Shown: positions 1 through 14,170, numbered from the stretch's first letter. The stretch is 64,000 bases of DNA from Euwallacea fornicatus (GCF_040115645.1 NC_089564.1:1240001-1304000), one strand, 5' to 3'. The notes: generated by a model not told the origin, from the letters alone. Numbers and translations: made by a program.

Positions 1-2026
1 TTGACGAGACTGGCGAAGAAAGGGATAGAGGGATAACCATGGATGTAGGAAGATATTTGTTCGAAACAAAAACTAAAGAGGTGTGTAGAAAAACATTGTA
101 TTTGATATCTCTTTAAACATTTAAAGATTTTTGAATTGTTGCGTCATTTAGGTGACTCTTTTGGATGCTCCTGGTCATAAAGATTTTATTCCGAATATGA
201 TTTCTGGTGCTGCACAAGCCGATGTGGGTTTACTGGTTGTGGACGCCACGAGAGGTGAATTTGAAACTGGTTTTGATTTGGGAGGTCAAACCAGAGAGCA
301 TGCGTTGCTTGTCCGATCTCTGGGCGTTAATCAATTGGCTGTGGCAATTAATAAGCTAGATACTGTGTGTTGGTCAAAGGAAAGGTAATTTTAACTATAT
401 CCTGGATTTGAGAATTTTAACGAGTTTTGTTGAAGTCTATCGATGATTTATGATATTTAGCTGTATAATAGCACTCGCTTGTTGATATTTTTGACTTTCA
501 TGCAACTACATTTCCTCGTTATTGTAGGGTGAGCATATAAATGGAATCAATTTTATATATAAAGTGGTCACCACCTAATGTCAAATCTCAAGCTTCAACT
601 TCAGATCGGGTTTAAATGTAACTATACAACCCGGTTTTGGACAGACAGAAGGGTGCGGTTTTATAAGCCTTAAAAATGCAATTTCAGTGTATTTTTTTAA
701 TGTGGGCATACTTTGAAAAATTCAGGACTCCACTGGACTCTACGTAAAAAATTGCATAATGCACCTTGTTTTTACTTAGCCGATATAATAAGTTATAAAA
801 TAACTGAAAAGTCTTGAAGCATATGTTTTTCGGGTCTTCAAATTCAAGAAAATTGAGCGAAAACTAACGTGGTATTTTGTCTATATTTTCGATAAATATT
901 GTTAAGGGCAATGAAACTGCGATCAAAGTAAATGTTCGCGGTGCAAAACGTTAATTGAAGAGTTAGGTGCATTTTAAATTAGTTTATTTTAAACTTTTAT
1001 GGGCTAACCGAGTACAACAATTTAAGTTATGTAAACATCTTTTCAGATTTGACGAAATAGTTCAAAAACTGAAGCAATTTTTAAAACAAGCGGGTTTTAA
1101 AGATTCAGACGTAACTTTCGTCCCATGTAGTGGACTAACCGGACAAAATCTTGTAAAACCTCCAACAGAGAATGAGTTGCTAGAGTGGTATACAGGATCA
1201 TATCTTTTAGCTGTTATTGGTATGTGTTCTTAAAATAATTCTGTAGTATTTAAGCTCAAAACTGACTAAAATTTCAGACAAATTCCGGTCCCCTCCACGT
1301 CCGGTGACTAAACCATTTAGATTTTCAGTTAATGATGTTTTCAAGGGAACGGGCTCAGGATTTTGTGTAGATGGAAGAGTCGAAACGGGAATCGTTAACA
1401 TCGGTGATAAAATATTAATATGTCCCAATAAGGAACAAGTTGTTGTCAAGTTGATATCTATCGATGAAAGTCCAAAAACTGTAGCTTTTGCCGGTAATTT
1501 TTCCCTCTTTGCTCTTCTCCTTCAATCTTATTGAATTTTCTATTTTTTCAGGTGATCAAGCTACAATAACATTGTCAGGAATAGATATTCAGAATGTTTC
1601 CATAGGTAATATATTGTGTGATCCTCACAATTCAGTTCCAGTTTCCACAAAATTTGAAGCCAGGATTGTGATTTTCAATATTGCAATACCAATAACCAAA
1701 GGATATTCTGTAAGTTTAAAATGATTGATTTTCGTTGTTGCAAATTTATTTTATAATTTCAGATTATTTTACACCATCAGTCTCTCTCTGAGCCAGCTGT
1801 GATAAGCAAGCTCACTTCTCAGTTAAATAAAAGTACAGGAGAGGTTCAAAAGAAGCATCCACGCTTTTTGGGAAAGAATTCCAGTGCCATTGTTGAGATT
1901 ACAGTTTCAAAGCCTATAGCTTTGGAGCTGTATAGTGAATGTAAAGAGCTGGGAAGGGTTATGTTGAGAGTGGGAGGGGTGACTATTGCAGCTGGACTGA
2001 TCACTAGGATAATATCTGCTAATTAA
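1..2026 (+). CDS. HBS1: HBS1-like translational GTPase, 3' part (6 exons, 5' end outside window)
   Basis: HBS1 is an EF-Tu/eRF3-family GTPase that works with Pelota (Dom34) in the cytosol to rescue stalled ribosomes. Exons read from the sequence: 1-80 (partial), 152-384, 1047-1219, 1278-1493, 1552-1709, 1763-2026. All introns are GT-AG and all junctions keep frame. Visible GTPase motifs are switch I (RGITMDVG), G3 (DAPGH), G4 (NKLD) and a G5-like SGL. EF-Tu domains 2 and 3 follow (GSGFCVDGRVETG; FNIAIPITKGYS; LNKSTGEVQKKHPRF; ELGRVMLRVGGVTIAAG). The DETGEERDRG start and the KDFIPNMISGAAQADVG block match HBS1 rather than eRF3. The N-terminal extension and P-loop lie upstream of the window. It converges with the PDPR-like gene, whose stop is 1.3 kb away. 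Confidence 0.95.
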
Positions 2027-2056
2027 ATAGAATGTTTATTAGCTTATGTTATAAAA

Positions 2057-2062
2057 AATAAA
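2057..2062 (+). terminator. Poly(A) signal of HBS1
   Basis: A perfect AATAAA lies 31 bp after the HBS1 stop codon. This implies a very short 3' UTR. Confidence 0.7.
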
Positions 2063-3348
2063 ACATGGGAAGGAATTCGTAGGTAACCAGATTGTCCAAT
2101 ACGCATGAAAAGCTCTTAAGCTACAAAACTTTCGTCAGTGTTTATTACCTTCATCAGGGTTACAATATATAAGCAGTTTGGAGGGCTAACAGAGAAAAGT
2201 TGATTTCATTCTTATTGCTAATTATTTCTTTCGGTGTAAGTCGTGACATAACCAGATTAGCGGTGCATTAATAAACAAACAACGTCAGCCACCTTATTGT
2301 TTGTAAATTAAGGTCGTTCAACCTGTTAAAAATCAGATATTAAAATACACATTACATCATACACCCGGAATAGACGGGACAATAAAATTAAGGTTTACTA
2401 CGTTTTCTCACAAGTCACAAAGAGCAGCTTATTAACAATTTGTTAATGTTTTGGTTTGTCTCGCGTCTTTTTTAATAGGAATCGTTAATTGCCAAAATTA
2501 AACTAACTGGACGTAACAACAAGCACAATCACAAGTAATAATGAAAATTTATTTTATTTTCCGAAGAGTTGGAGCTGCGGATCTCGAATTTTACTCAACC
2601 AACCTAATTGAAAGTGCGTTATGAAAGTTTTTTTGTTTTGCGGCAAATCTCTTTTGTATACGGAAAGAGAAGTATTTTAATATGTGATTTACTGTTGCTC
2701 CTCTACTGTGGTTGAAAGAGTATTTGAGGTACTACCGAAAATCAGTCGCTTTCAGATATTAGTTTAGGATAACCTTTTATGAGTGATTGTTGATCACCCA
2801 ATCGTGTATTGTAGCCCTGTTGATAATAAATATTGCTGAAAGCTTGGTTAAGCTACTTCCCACGTTTGAAATTTTCGTTCATGAACAGTATCAGATTGTA
2901 AATAATTTATGATTAAATAAGATTTTTGAAAATTGAGAAGTAAAACGAATATAATTTTGATCCCTATTTGTTAAAATTGGTATAGTTGATTTCTGTAATT
3001 GTTTTGAGTGTTCCGATTCCCAAAAAATATATAATTAGCACACTACTGAACAGGCGATGTTTAAAAAAAAAGAGTGAAAAACTCTGATAACATCATTTGA
3101 GAAAGGAGCAACGTGCAAACAAATAAAAACAATATACATATGAACCCTTTATATATTTTGTTTACAATATATTACAATCTTAGAAATAGTTATCAAATAC
3201 ACATATATACAATTTCAATATGAAAATTGCTAACAAAAGGAAGCCCCAAAATAGTAAGTTCTAACTTCGATGGTTTCATTAAATGGAAAGCAGAATTACA
3301 AGAGTTACAGTATATGGCAATAGGAAAAGTATATGACTAATACAGAAT
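2063..3348. other. Convergent intergenic region, HBS1 / PDPR-like
   Basis: This stretch lies between two gene 3' ends and is AT-rich with no supported gene. The one recognisable item is a minus-strand CTGATGA ... GAAA motif at 2157-2130, of the kind seen near Penelope-like elements. No clear poly(A) signal for the minus-strand gene was found. Confidence 0.5.
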
Positions 3349-6300
3349 TTAAATGGATTTAACAATTTGGTTGACATCTCTGTGTTCCTCGCTCTTTCCG
3401 CGAGTTGCGCGGTAGACATCACGTTCTTTATCCGGATATTTAGAGGGTAAAATCGGCGAATGGATGTTTGCTTTAGCATGATATCTGAAACAAAACATTA
3501 TCATGATTATCGCTGATAATCTTACTGATAGTAAAGAATAGGTTGGAAACTGTAGGCAATTCGAAGATCGTAGCAGATTTAAAGCAATTTTTCTGCCCTA
3601 GTTTGTGGGAGTCAAACAATTTGCATTAACTGAACAGAGACGAATGTTTTAGAATAGAAAAAAATATATAATTTTGGCTGTCAATACAATTTAAATAAAA
3701 TGATTTTACATGGAAATGTGGGTAAACAAATACAGTGTGGGTCGAGCAGATTTAAATAATGTGGCTTTCAGACCAAAAAGCATGTCTTAGTCATATGTAA
3801 ATGATGTGGCGAGCAAAGTGTTAAAATCGAAACGTGGGTTATGCAGAGAGTATGAAAAGTCCATGAGGAGGCATTTGGTTGTTCCTGAGAGATTTATCCT
3901 CTCAGTAAGATGCAGATTAATATTATAGTGAATTAAGAAAAAAAAACGTATGCTTAATACTTTAGTATTAGTAGTATAAAGTGTTTTACTGTTAATAAAA
4001 AAGTTGGCTTTAAATTTACTAGACATACAAAATTTTGTTAAGGATAATACTAAAAACAAATCCTGCACTAGTTGCTCTTTTACAAGTCAATGGCACAGCA
4101 GTTGTTTTTAACTTAGATTTATGTCAAATATGTTTAATAAAAAAAAATACGGGATCATGATTGAACAAGCAGTGAGCAAGTAGTAAGAAAAAGCTTCAAA
4201 AAACCATATGTCTCGTAAAATATTGAACAATTTAGCATTATTAACTTACCTTATGCCCGCTATATCGACTTCAAAGTGTCCGCTGGTTATAAAATCGTGG
4301 GTAACTTTCTGCTTTTCCCCCTTTTCATTAATGTTTTCAACAAATCCTAGACATACCTGTAAAAATAGCGAAGTATTATCTGCAGGCAAAATAATTATGA
4401 ATCTGAAAGAATTAATTTAAAAAGTTTAAAAAATACACTAGGGATCATTGTAATATTTCGACATTACTAACAAACAATCATAGTTTCATGAAAAATGATC
4501 GAACTTATCAGTTACAAGATCAAAATGTGGCCGTCAGCAACAAGTGTAGTACAAGTTATAAAAAACGAGCCTGTTTTTGCGTTCAGTGAACAAGAAACTT
4601 ACATTATTGCATATATCTTACTCTTTTCACATGGATTCGTTTCTTTGCAAAGAAAAAATCCAAGCCGTGCGTTAAATTCATGTATAAGGTGATTGCGTCT
4701 AATTAAAATGGAACCTATTTGAGATTATGATTAGATGCAAAAGCTTTTAATCTAATATAATTTAATTTTAACTTTCGCAGAACTTCATTAGAACTGGTTC
4801 ATCAAATGTCGGGAGCGATAGTTGTCAGTAAACCACAGTTGAAGCAAGAGCAACCATATGAAACACCTCGGCAATTAACAGATACTTTGATTAATGATTA
4901 GATACTTTTAAATATTTTAAGTATTACAAATTAAGTAAATTAGTTCATATGCAGTTTTAATACCACGTTGAACAACCCGCCCTTAGGATAAATTTCATAC
5001 CTGTTTCTTGAATGTAAATCCGTAACCAGTGGTAGTGCAAATCCCCACTTCTTCCCCATTTCGGTAAATGGGTTCCCCACCCCAGGGCCATAAGTCTGTT
5101 TCGAAATCGTGATCCTCCAACAGCAGTTGAATATACATCCGTTTAACTCCTTCTTCTCGTTGCTTCAGTAAGGCGTCTCTCCCAATGAAATCGACTTTTT
5201 TCTAAATTAAATTACGACATTAAAACGAAATTCGAATATTTCCAAATAAGTAATACAGTGCGTCTTGAAAATATGGAAAGAACCTTTTATCGTACCACTT
5301 TCTGGAATTATCAATGACGTTGTTATGGGATTCGTTTCCCAAACATTTTTGTTAGGTCTTACCGGGATGTAGATGCAATGAATATGAAATAAGCAATAAA
5401 ATAGAGGTTGTTTCATTTACGAGAAGCGAGTGATGTCGGTTTTTTTATATTTTTATTTTTTGTTCCTTTTTTATCGCACTAGATTCTGCATTAAAAATGC
5501 TTAAACTTTATCAATATGTTTTTTTGCATGACTAATATTTATCGAGACAAATACTGAGCGAAATATAACCCATCATCCTATGCATGCCGAACCAAATTCC
5601 GCTCTCGACATGAGATTTTGAAAACTATTAGATACATAGCGGGTTGTTAGAGTACTAAAAGGAGAAAGTACTACTCTCATAAAGGCACAACTTTGCCTCC
5701 ATTTAACCCACTTTGTATCTCAAATGTTTTTGAAATGCTCACGGTGAGAATAGAGATTTGGGGATTCGATGCATTGATCAATAGTTGTAATAAAATTACA
5801 TAGAGCAGAGACTGAAACAGTCCTAAACAACCGCAACTTACATCGAATTTAACTCGCCACACTCTTCCACACTCAAGTGGGGTCGTTGTAGTGTCCAAGT
5901 CCTGTCCCCAAAAGGCATAAAACTTTTCAACTCGTAGTGCTCGGGTGGCGTAGTACCCCGCATGTGTTATATCGTATTTTTCGCCAGCGTTTATTAAACT
6001 GGAGTAAACGTGAAGAGCAAACTAGAAAATATATGAAAAATTCACATAAAAACTTGCTTTATGCGAAGTGAGTGTTGTCAAGAAATATATTCAAGAATTG
6101 GCGAAGTCATGAAGCTAGCTAATAACGAAGTTAAGGACTTGTTGGTGACGCCATATGTTACAGTAAACACAAAAAAGTGAATGAGTCGTCACATGAAGAC
6201 AAGTTTCAATATGTATTTCTATTACACTACTCACCTCATTTGGGATATACATCACGTATCCCAATTCACCGGTATGTGTGAGATTCATAGTGCGAATGCC

Positions 6301-9300
6301 GTTTGCCAACCCGATATCCAACATTTTAAACGTAAAAAATGGAAAGTTCTTAGGGTCCAGATCAGTGTCTGTCAATTCTGAGAGCAAAGTCCTTGTAAAT
6401 GGTCCCATTATGCATAGTGCCGTAAACATACTGGTCACATCAGATATGGCCACGCTAGGAGGAAGGTGCTTTTGCAGCCACACTTTGCATCTAGTTTGTT
6501 GGATTGTAGGTGAAATCATCATGTAACTAAACGAAAACATTTAATGCATTTCAAAACAGTAAATCTAAATAAAAAAATAGAAAAGTAGAGGGTCCGCTAA
6601 ATTCAATATCATTGTTCTATTTCATTTGTAGGTTTTGTATCCCTCACAATTTCTGAATCACCTTTTACTTACACAACATATCATTTTCCAACTCTTCATA
6701 TTTATTTTCGTCCTTTTTTCTAACCTTTTTTCTATTACAACGTAGCCAATTCCGGAAGAATTAGTCTGTCGAATTCTGTGCTTACGTAAACATACGAATT
6801 TTTTATTTTAGATTTTGTGACGAGACATTATTATCTACAAACTTGAGCAAGAAATACGTGACCCGAATTGGCACCTATAGTGTAAAAAAAAGTAAATAAT
6901 TTTGAAACTTACTGGTTTTCGGATAATCTTGCCAATGAGCAATCGTTTTCATACCCTCCTCGTTTATTTTGCATCCCCGTGTGAATTATACTACCGATGG
7001 GCACGTCTACGTCATTTGAACACACATACTGAAGTGCGTCAACGACTTCATTTCCTTTAGACTGAAATGGAAAACATATTTATACTGCATGGAATTGTGA
7101 TATAAGTCTCTCATTACAGATATTAATCGATTTATGGCACGATATCACCACTGTTGCAGAATATTCCAAAAAGTCCATTTTTTTTTAATCATGCTTAATA
7201 TGCCAGGAAACTGTATATACAGGGTGTCTAGTTATATTTAAAATTTCACCTACAGGAGATATCTACTATTGAGAATAGAAAAAATCAAATAAGCACAGGT
7301 TTTAGGGTTTTCTTTTAGTCGACCAATTGGGATTTTTTTTTATTAATCGTATATATATGTATATATTCTTATATTTTATAATAAGCGCTAAGAGGGTCAT
7401 AACAAATTTGTTTATGCCTTCGTTTGTTTCATTTACAAAGTAGTAACCCTTCGCGAAGACCGCATCACGTACCGTCACCAATAAGTGAGATATCCAACCA
7501 AAAAATTGAAAATAAGATACAATCAACTGAAATGCAAATTGCACTGGTTTCGCAAGTCAGCTGCTTTCATCTGTTACGAACAAATTCCATTTAAAATTAT
7601 GTAACAGGTTTTGAGAAGGTTATATTGGATCTATTTCGTAATTTAGCTGCACATGGCTGTATACTCACCCACAGATCAACTTTAGTGAACGAAGAATAAT
7701 CGCTGATACCAACTCCTTCTCGACAAGCAGCATATTCCCTAGCAACAAAGTCAAACCAAGGCGGCTTCCCGAAAGTGTTGGTGTATGCTATTCTGTAAGG
7801 AACTGACCAGTCAAAATCTTCGTGATCTACAAAAATGCATATTCTATAAATAAAGAAAAATCGCTAAGTGGACTTAAAGTCAAGAAATTTAGGAATTATT
7901 AGAAATACGATTTTATAGACGGAATAAAGGTAAATAATTTAATAAAATACTAGGAAGTGTACTTTAACTTATTTCTTGTTGAAGTGGTGAAATAATGTCT
8001 TTATGTCAATAACAATTTAACAATTCTTGCCTCTCATTTGATCGGGATCAAACCACGAGGGTCTCTCATAACCCATAACTTGTCCAAAAACAGCTCCTGC
8101 TTCCCTCAATTTGGGATATACCGGCGACATCCTCAAATTCCTGCCCGTCTGGAATTCGGAAGAAGGATATGTTAATCCATAGTGCAAGCCCGGTACTATA
8201 ATTATTTAATAGAAGATTTCCGGGATTATTTAATTGATAGGTGCAGTCTATTTGCCTACCTTCTTTAACTCTATCGCGTAAAAATTTTCGGTTGTTGTGG
8301 AGCCCCAAAAAGCGGGACACTTCCAACTCGTACATATCGAAATCAGTTTCGCCATTTACGATCAGTTCAGCAGTGGCCTTGCCCACACCACCTGCCGCCG
8401 AAATGCCTACCGTTTTCATTCCTGCAGCTACAAGATAATTGCGAATCTGTTGAAGATAACAACGTATGTAGATTAAATTTATATTGAATGCGTCGAATCG
8501 AGTACAAAAGAAATTTTTAATTTTTATTTTAATAACGAATAGAAGCTGTCATTAAATGGACTCTTTTTCGGCTATGGGAAAGAAAAATAAATTAAATAGG
8601 GATACCAACCTCAGGGGCTTCTCCCACAATCCATTTGCAATCTGGACTGAATGCTTCGGGGCCATTACAAAGCCGATCCAGAACTGCGTTTCCTAAACTC
8701 GGAACGCGATGTAGAAGTTGCTCAAGCAACACGTGGAAATGATCCCAGTCTTCAGGGAGTAGCCGCTCTTTAGGACTCGCTAAGACAAAAAAATATATAT
8801 CAAAATTCCATATTTAAGAAGCTCCCGATTCGATGGTGGCGATAGCCTGTTGAGATTGTCACGGCAATTTTCAAAAAGGTCTTTATTTAAATTTTGGTGT
8901 TTAAAAGACGAGACCATTAACGCATGTTGTAGCGTGAAGCTTGGTAAAAAGTGGTAATGACACAATATCTTTCTTAATAATCAAACTTTTAGCCATTTTC
9001 AAACAAAATTACACCTATTTGATTACCTGGTATTCGGCCGTCCTCAAAGGCTGGCTTCGCCACAGGTTCAAACCCCCCGGCCAATAATCTGCCATTGTTT
9101 TCCCGAAAATATACGTAACCATCCTGGTCCCTTACAACTGAAATTGATAATGATTATTCAAAATGTATTTTTTTTTTTGAGTACCCAGAAAGTAGTGTAC
9201 TTAATTTTAACAGAGGGTTCTAAGTCAAGCTTCAACTTCATCTTTGAAGTGGGGGAATACTGAAAATAAAGAGAAGAAAGAGACCTCGACTTTTAAAAAA

Positions 9301-11506
9301 GAAATAGCCCGTGGATTTACCGAATAACTTTATAAATCCTCTACATACGAGATAATGTGTAACGATGTGGAATACTTAAAGGGGTCAAAAGTTGCAACAA
9401 ACAAGCTTAAAAAGTAAAAGTTTAACACCCTCTATCTTATTTAAAACCTTTTAATCCAATTACGAGACCACCTGTATGAGTGCTAAAATGAAATAACCAT
9501 TTTACCATACTGATTCGGAATAATTACTGCTTCGCTAAATATTTTCGATCTTAGCGATTTTCTCGTTGACATACTTCGAGCGAAGATTATCCGATGTCAT
9601 TAAATGTAAGCGTTAAAAAATTTATTAGATATATACTCGTATATATTTTTGAAATGAATGAAAATAAAAGATCTCGTTTTTAGAACATAATATATAGGGT
9701 GACCCATTAAGAGACACTGCTAATTAATAATTAATATCTATTTTTTTATATAAATTATATTCTACGTAAAGCCGTTGATTCAGCTATGGTGGTACACAAA
9801 CTGAAAACCTAATATGCTAAAACTCACCTGGGGTCATAGGATCCAGTCCCGGAATTGGCTTAGTATGAAGATAGTAGTGTTCCACAGCATGCAGGGGCAC
9901 CTTAACGTAAGGTTCCGACAATTGACCGATACCTCTGGCCCAGAAACCAGCACAATTAACGAAATATTCGCAATTTATAGGCCCTAAACTGGTATCCACG
10001 GAAGAAATCTTACCGCCTGTTTGAGTAACTTTTGTGAGTGAGCAGTTTTCTACTACTTGCACTCCTGAAACAGAACAACAAACAGCTGAAACTAGTGAGC
10101 ATTATATGCCGTAATAAAAGAGCCCTACATTTTTATGCATAATATTACATCATAATCCATCATTAACATGTGTGATCTTATTGTCATATTTGCAATAGTT
10201 TCTGGCAAATAAAGAAGTTCTTTACTGATTATGCTTGTTATTTACCCATTTTTTTGGCCTCGCCGACTAATGCCATACAAGTCTCATAGGGATCGGCTAC
10301 TCCGTCTCCGGGAATCCACAAACCTCCATAGAGATCGTCAATGTTCAAAAGTGAGCATTTTTCTTTACATTGAGTAGGGGTTAAAAGTTCACAATCTAGT
10401 TTCCAGGTCCTAGAAAATTTAGATTTATCGGATATTAAGAAAGGTTGTATACTTTTGTATATTAGGAGGAACAATATAATCAGAGTTTGTAAAGTAAAGC
10501 ATAACTTATCTTACGTATATATTGATGGTTTAATTTATAAAAGAGTTTTTTACACTACACATAGGGGGCGTTGTAGCTTACATAAAGCGTTTTTGGCACA
10601 TGTAGAGTCACTATGACAAAAATATTTTCAATTTCTGTTATACATTTTTTTTTCATTTTTATTATTTAACATATTTTGTCGTCCAAAGGTATAAAAAAAT
10701 TAAAACTCTGATAAAAAAATATTATATAATATGCATGTATAAGAGCTTTTAAAGCTGTTGCACCTTGCTTAATCGAGGTTTATTCGTATTGGTTACCTTT
10801 TATAGGAAATTATTATTAACACCTTTACTTTCATGCACAGTCCCAATTAAATCCCTGGAATGCTACTTACACGGATTGGGCTTTCAGTCTCCTAAAATTG
10901 ACAAGTCGATCGCGTGTTCTAGCTAGATTTAAGCTACCACACTGTTTCCATCCTGTGGATAATCCAGCGGCTTCTAATTGTTTGTACAACTCAATACTTG
11001 ACTTAGTGAGTGTTACTTGTGATGTACTTGGCTTAAAAGCGCCTATAAGGCCCGAGGAATGCCACGTAGTTCCCCCTCCTGCTCTAAATTAGAAAAAGAA
11101 ATCAAATGCATAGAAACACCGTTCTTACATATCCAACGGGACATTTTAATTAGCACTCGAAAAAAGAATTTTTTTTACAAAATAAAAGTGGAATAATTGC
11201 AAAATGGCAAAATCCGACAACTATCCGAGAAACCATGCTCCCTGAAAGTTAAAACCTTGATGGATATCTCTTGATAGTACAAATAACATATGATAATTAT
11301 TATTTAGTTGGTAAGTATTCCCGTTCATTACCTACCTGTTTTGTTCAACAAGAACTGTCTGGGGACCCCATCCTAATTTGGCTAAATGATACGCAACAGA
11401 TGCCCCCATAATTCCTCCTCCACATATAACAACTTTAGCTTGACTAGGTGGGGGAATCACATTTTCAGTTTTGGTACTACTTTGGTCAGATAAACTAGAA
11501 AGTGCT
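3349..11506 (-). CDS. PDPR: Mitochondrial PDPR-like FAD/aminomethyltransferase protein (15 coding exons, first exon not found)
   Basis: The family pairs an N-terminal FAD oxidoreductase (DAO fold) with a C-terminal GcvT-like folate domain; members are PDPR, sarcosine and dimethylglycine dehydrogenases. Exons, 5' to 3': 11506-11336, 11083-10871, 10409-10246, 10064-9828, 9137-9027, 8779-8610, 8446-8260, 8195-8031, 7826-7669, 7061-6913, 6526-6235, 6021-5842, 5201-5001, 4356-4250, 3484-3349, giving about 880 residues, the length of vertebrate PDPR. Motifs: dinucleotide-binding VICGGGIMGASVAYHL, GGTTWHSSGL, FVNCAGFWA, LLAGGFEP, and C-terminal YENDCSLARL, MISPTIQQ, THTGELGY, TTPLECGR, WGGEPIYRNGEEVG. 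The C-terminal half favours PDPR over the dehydrogenases. The first listed exon opens with an acceptor, and no in-frame ATG precedes the FAD motif, so an upstream exon with the targeting peptide is missing. Introns (64-770 bp) hold nothing recognisable except a transposon-end-like ACAGGGTGTC near 7221. Confidence 0.88.
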
Positions 11507-11548
11507 CTAAAAAGACGAGAGAAAACAAAGAATATAGACAACAATCAT

Positions 11549-14170
11549 ATAGGTATTTTATTTAGATTACACTTCGGATCACATTAAAAGCTATTTTATC
11601 CATCACATAAGGCAAATATATATATTTCCCACTAAATAAATGATATTATACCTACCATTAACCCCCATATTCTTCCTAGGCCAAAGCTGAACTTAAAGTC
11701 CAAGCATGGCTTAAAATGACAATTCTATGTGGTAAACTAAGAAATATACATATAGGTGTTTTGAGAGGATGATGTTTAATCATCTATAGTAACAGGCTAC
11801 TTCTGGGTACTGTGGTCATTACTGTTCTCTGTTTTCTGCTCCATTTTTCTGCCTCATACTAGGTTCAATTACGCATTAATATAGCTAGGTTTAGATCTAG
11901 TTTTTTTCTTAAGTTAAAATAAATAAGTTATGAGTCCTTCTTGATGCTCCTGTGAAGGTACTTCATTGGATGTATTTTAACCAGCATGAAGTACATTACA
12001 TAAATAATATTCAAGTATATTGTTGAACGTTGTTTAAAAATTTACTATTGAAAACAACATAGTATACTGTGTTTAATGGGACTTTTCATTACTGTCACTA
12101 GAGTTCGTTTATTTGGACGCCACTCATCTCAATAAACATAGTCGCACGGCCGTAGTAGAACATACTCCATTAGTTACATAAAATGCAAACAAATCCGATT
12201 TCTTAGCTGTTTAGTTTCATCATTTTGCTTTCTTTTACTACCTACTACCTAATTATAATACACTCTATATTTTAGACGAAAGAATATACTGTACTAAAAT
12301 AAATTTTGCTATATCTCACAAATGTATTATATATTTGTTGAACTTGGAACTTCACTCATTTGCCAAATTTGAACACTATCATTGTTTATTATTATATAGA
12401 GGAAAAACATATACTTGCTATGGCAGGTTAGCATATTTGAACTTTTGAGTGATGACAAGTTAAATACATACTGTAATAGTCCAGTGAATTAGTATTGTAT
12501 TCCAGAGCAAAAACCTAGTATTACTAAATAATAGAAAAAGTGAACTAGTAATCTTATTCCATGTCAGAGAGACCTTACATAATTTTAAAATGAGACAGGT
12601 GAGGTAGATTACTACAGCACTTCAGAGCACATAAAGGTAATATAATCTGAATGATTTAGCAAAAAACTAAATTAATTTCAGCTTTGTAAAGCGTATAAAC
12701 CTGTCAATAGAATAGATAGTCTTCAAACAGGTATACATTAAGTACATGAGAAAATGAGAAAGAACAGTGAGATCGAAAACTATAGTAATCCATGCTATCT
12801 TTGAAGAGTTAATTGAGGATATAATCTATTTATTTCCATGCCGGTACTAATCTATTTATTATTAAAGTTTGCCGTCAAATTTATATTATTATATTCCATT
12901 CAGACTCATTTGTACCTAGTATTTTTTGATCCTATAAAAATATTTATAATATATTTCTTGGTACATTTATGTGTTCACTGTTATAAGCGTTTGCAGTTAC
13001 TATGTGTGCATATAAAAGAGTTATAAAATATAATATTATACTAGAAGGTAAAGTAAAGATAATTTAAAGTTGCTATGTTACCTTTTAAAATATACTCTTA
13101 TTTGAAGAGCATATTGGCTGTTGGGTGTATATCGCTGCATTGTTGAAACGATCTTCACTGTTTGTATGTATTATTATTGCCCATCAACATTACTGCCTAA
13201 TATTTACAAGTTTAATAAAACAATATTTTTTTATTATTTAAAATATGATTGTTGTTATGAGAATTGACATTTGTTCGCCCACGATGTTTCCATAACCTTA
13301 TTTTCTAAACGACACATAATTCCGTAGGTATAACAACGAAGTAACTAGGACAAGACTTCTGCACAGACTATGTTTCTCTCTTTCTAATTTATGCCATGAA
13401 GTAATATGATTAACGTTACAGGATGCTGGTCCCGGTGAAAACTTGACCAATTGAATAAAAGCTTTAGGCTACGCCCCCAACTATGATACACTGAAAGAAA
13501 TAATCTATGCATTTGCATCGATATACACGGAGAAAAATTACTTTTAATAAATTAATTTATTGTCTAATGTAGGAAGGGACACATCAAAGGGTGATATTCC
13601 AAGTCCGTTCCTCTAGATGGAGTTAAACTCAGGGGGCTTTGGGGCTGTTTCTATTGTTAAATAGTATGTATATACATATGAATCTTGTAAAAATGGCCTG
13701 AATTACCTAGATTTTCAAATTAAGAAGCTCTTGTTAATTTATTTTTTATATAAAAAAAATTAAATAAACATTTACTATCTTATACATATTATTTATTTTA
13801 TGCCAGACTCGTAACTAAGGCGCATTTATTGTTACATGTTCAAGGTGCGCTTTGGATTGGACACAATTTCAGAAAAACTGCAGCAACCATTGTTAGCACT
13901 AGTCCAATTTTTGTGGGTAATTATGAAAGGAAGGTAAACATACTTTCATTATGTAAATATGTAGTTTTATAGGGAAATATGTTTTATCACCGATTTCATA
14001 ATTATTTTGAATTGTATCTTAGATGAATTGCAAAATACTTGTTAGTGCAAATTCAACTGAAGAAGAACGTATCGCACACTTTTAGTTGAATACAAACTGT
14101 TGAAGTCGTGTTATTGAAATTGATAATCTTTTATTAAATTAAATAATCTGCGTGATCCCTAGAACTAAAA
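11549..14170. other. Intergenic region between the PDPR-like gene and receptor A
   Basis: This is AT-rich sequence with no supported open frame. It should contain the missing first exon and promoter of the PDPR-like gene (minus strand) and may hold part of the receptor A promoter. No single exon could be chosen with the required phase-2 donor and an ATG. Confidence 0.4.

Noticed and set aside
8066..8419. 117-residue open frame covering PDPR-like exon 7 and beyond
   Set aside because: It reads through a 64-bp intron (8259-8196) into the wrong frame of exon 8; the spliced frame gives the conserved QTGRNLRMSPVY block.
11542..11544. TTG at 11544 as start of the PDPR-like protein
   Set aside because: It is preceded by an in-frame stop and followed by a good splice acceptor at 11507; the first codons are more likely intron.
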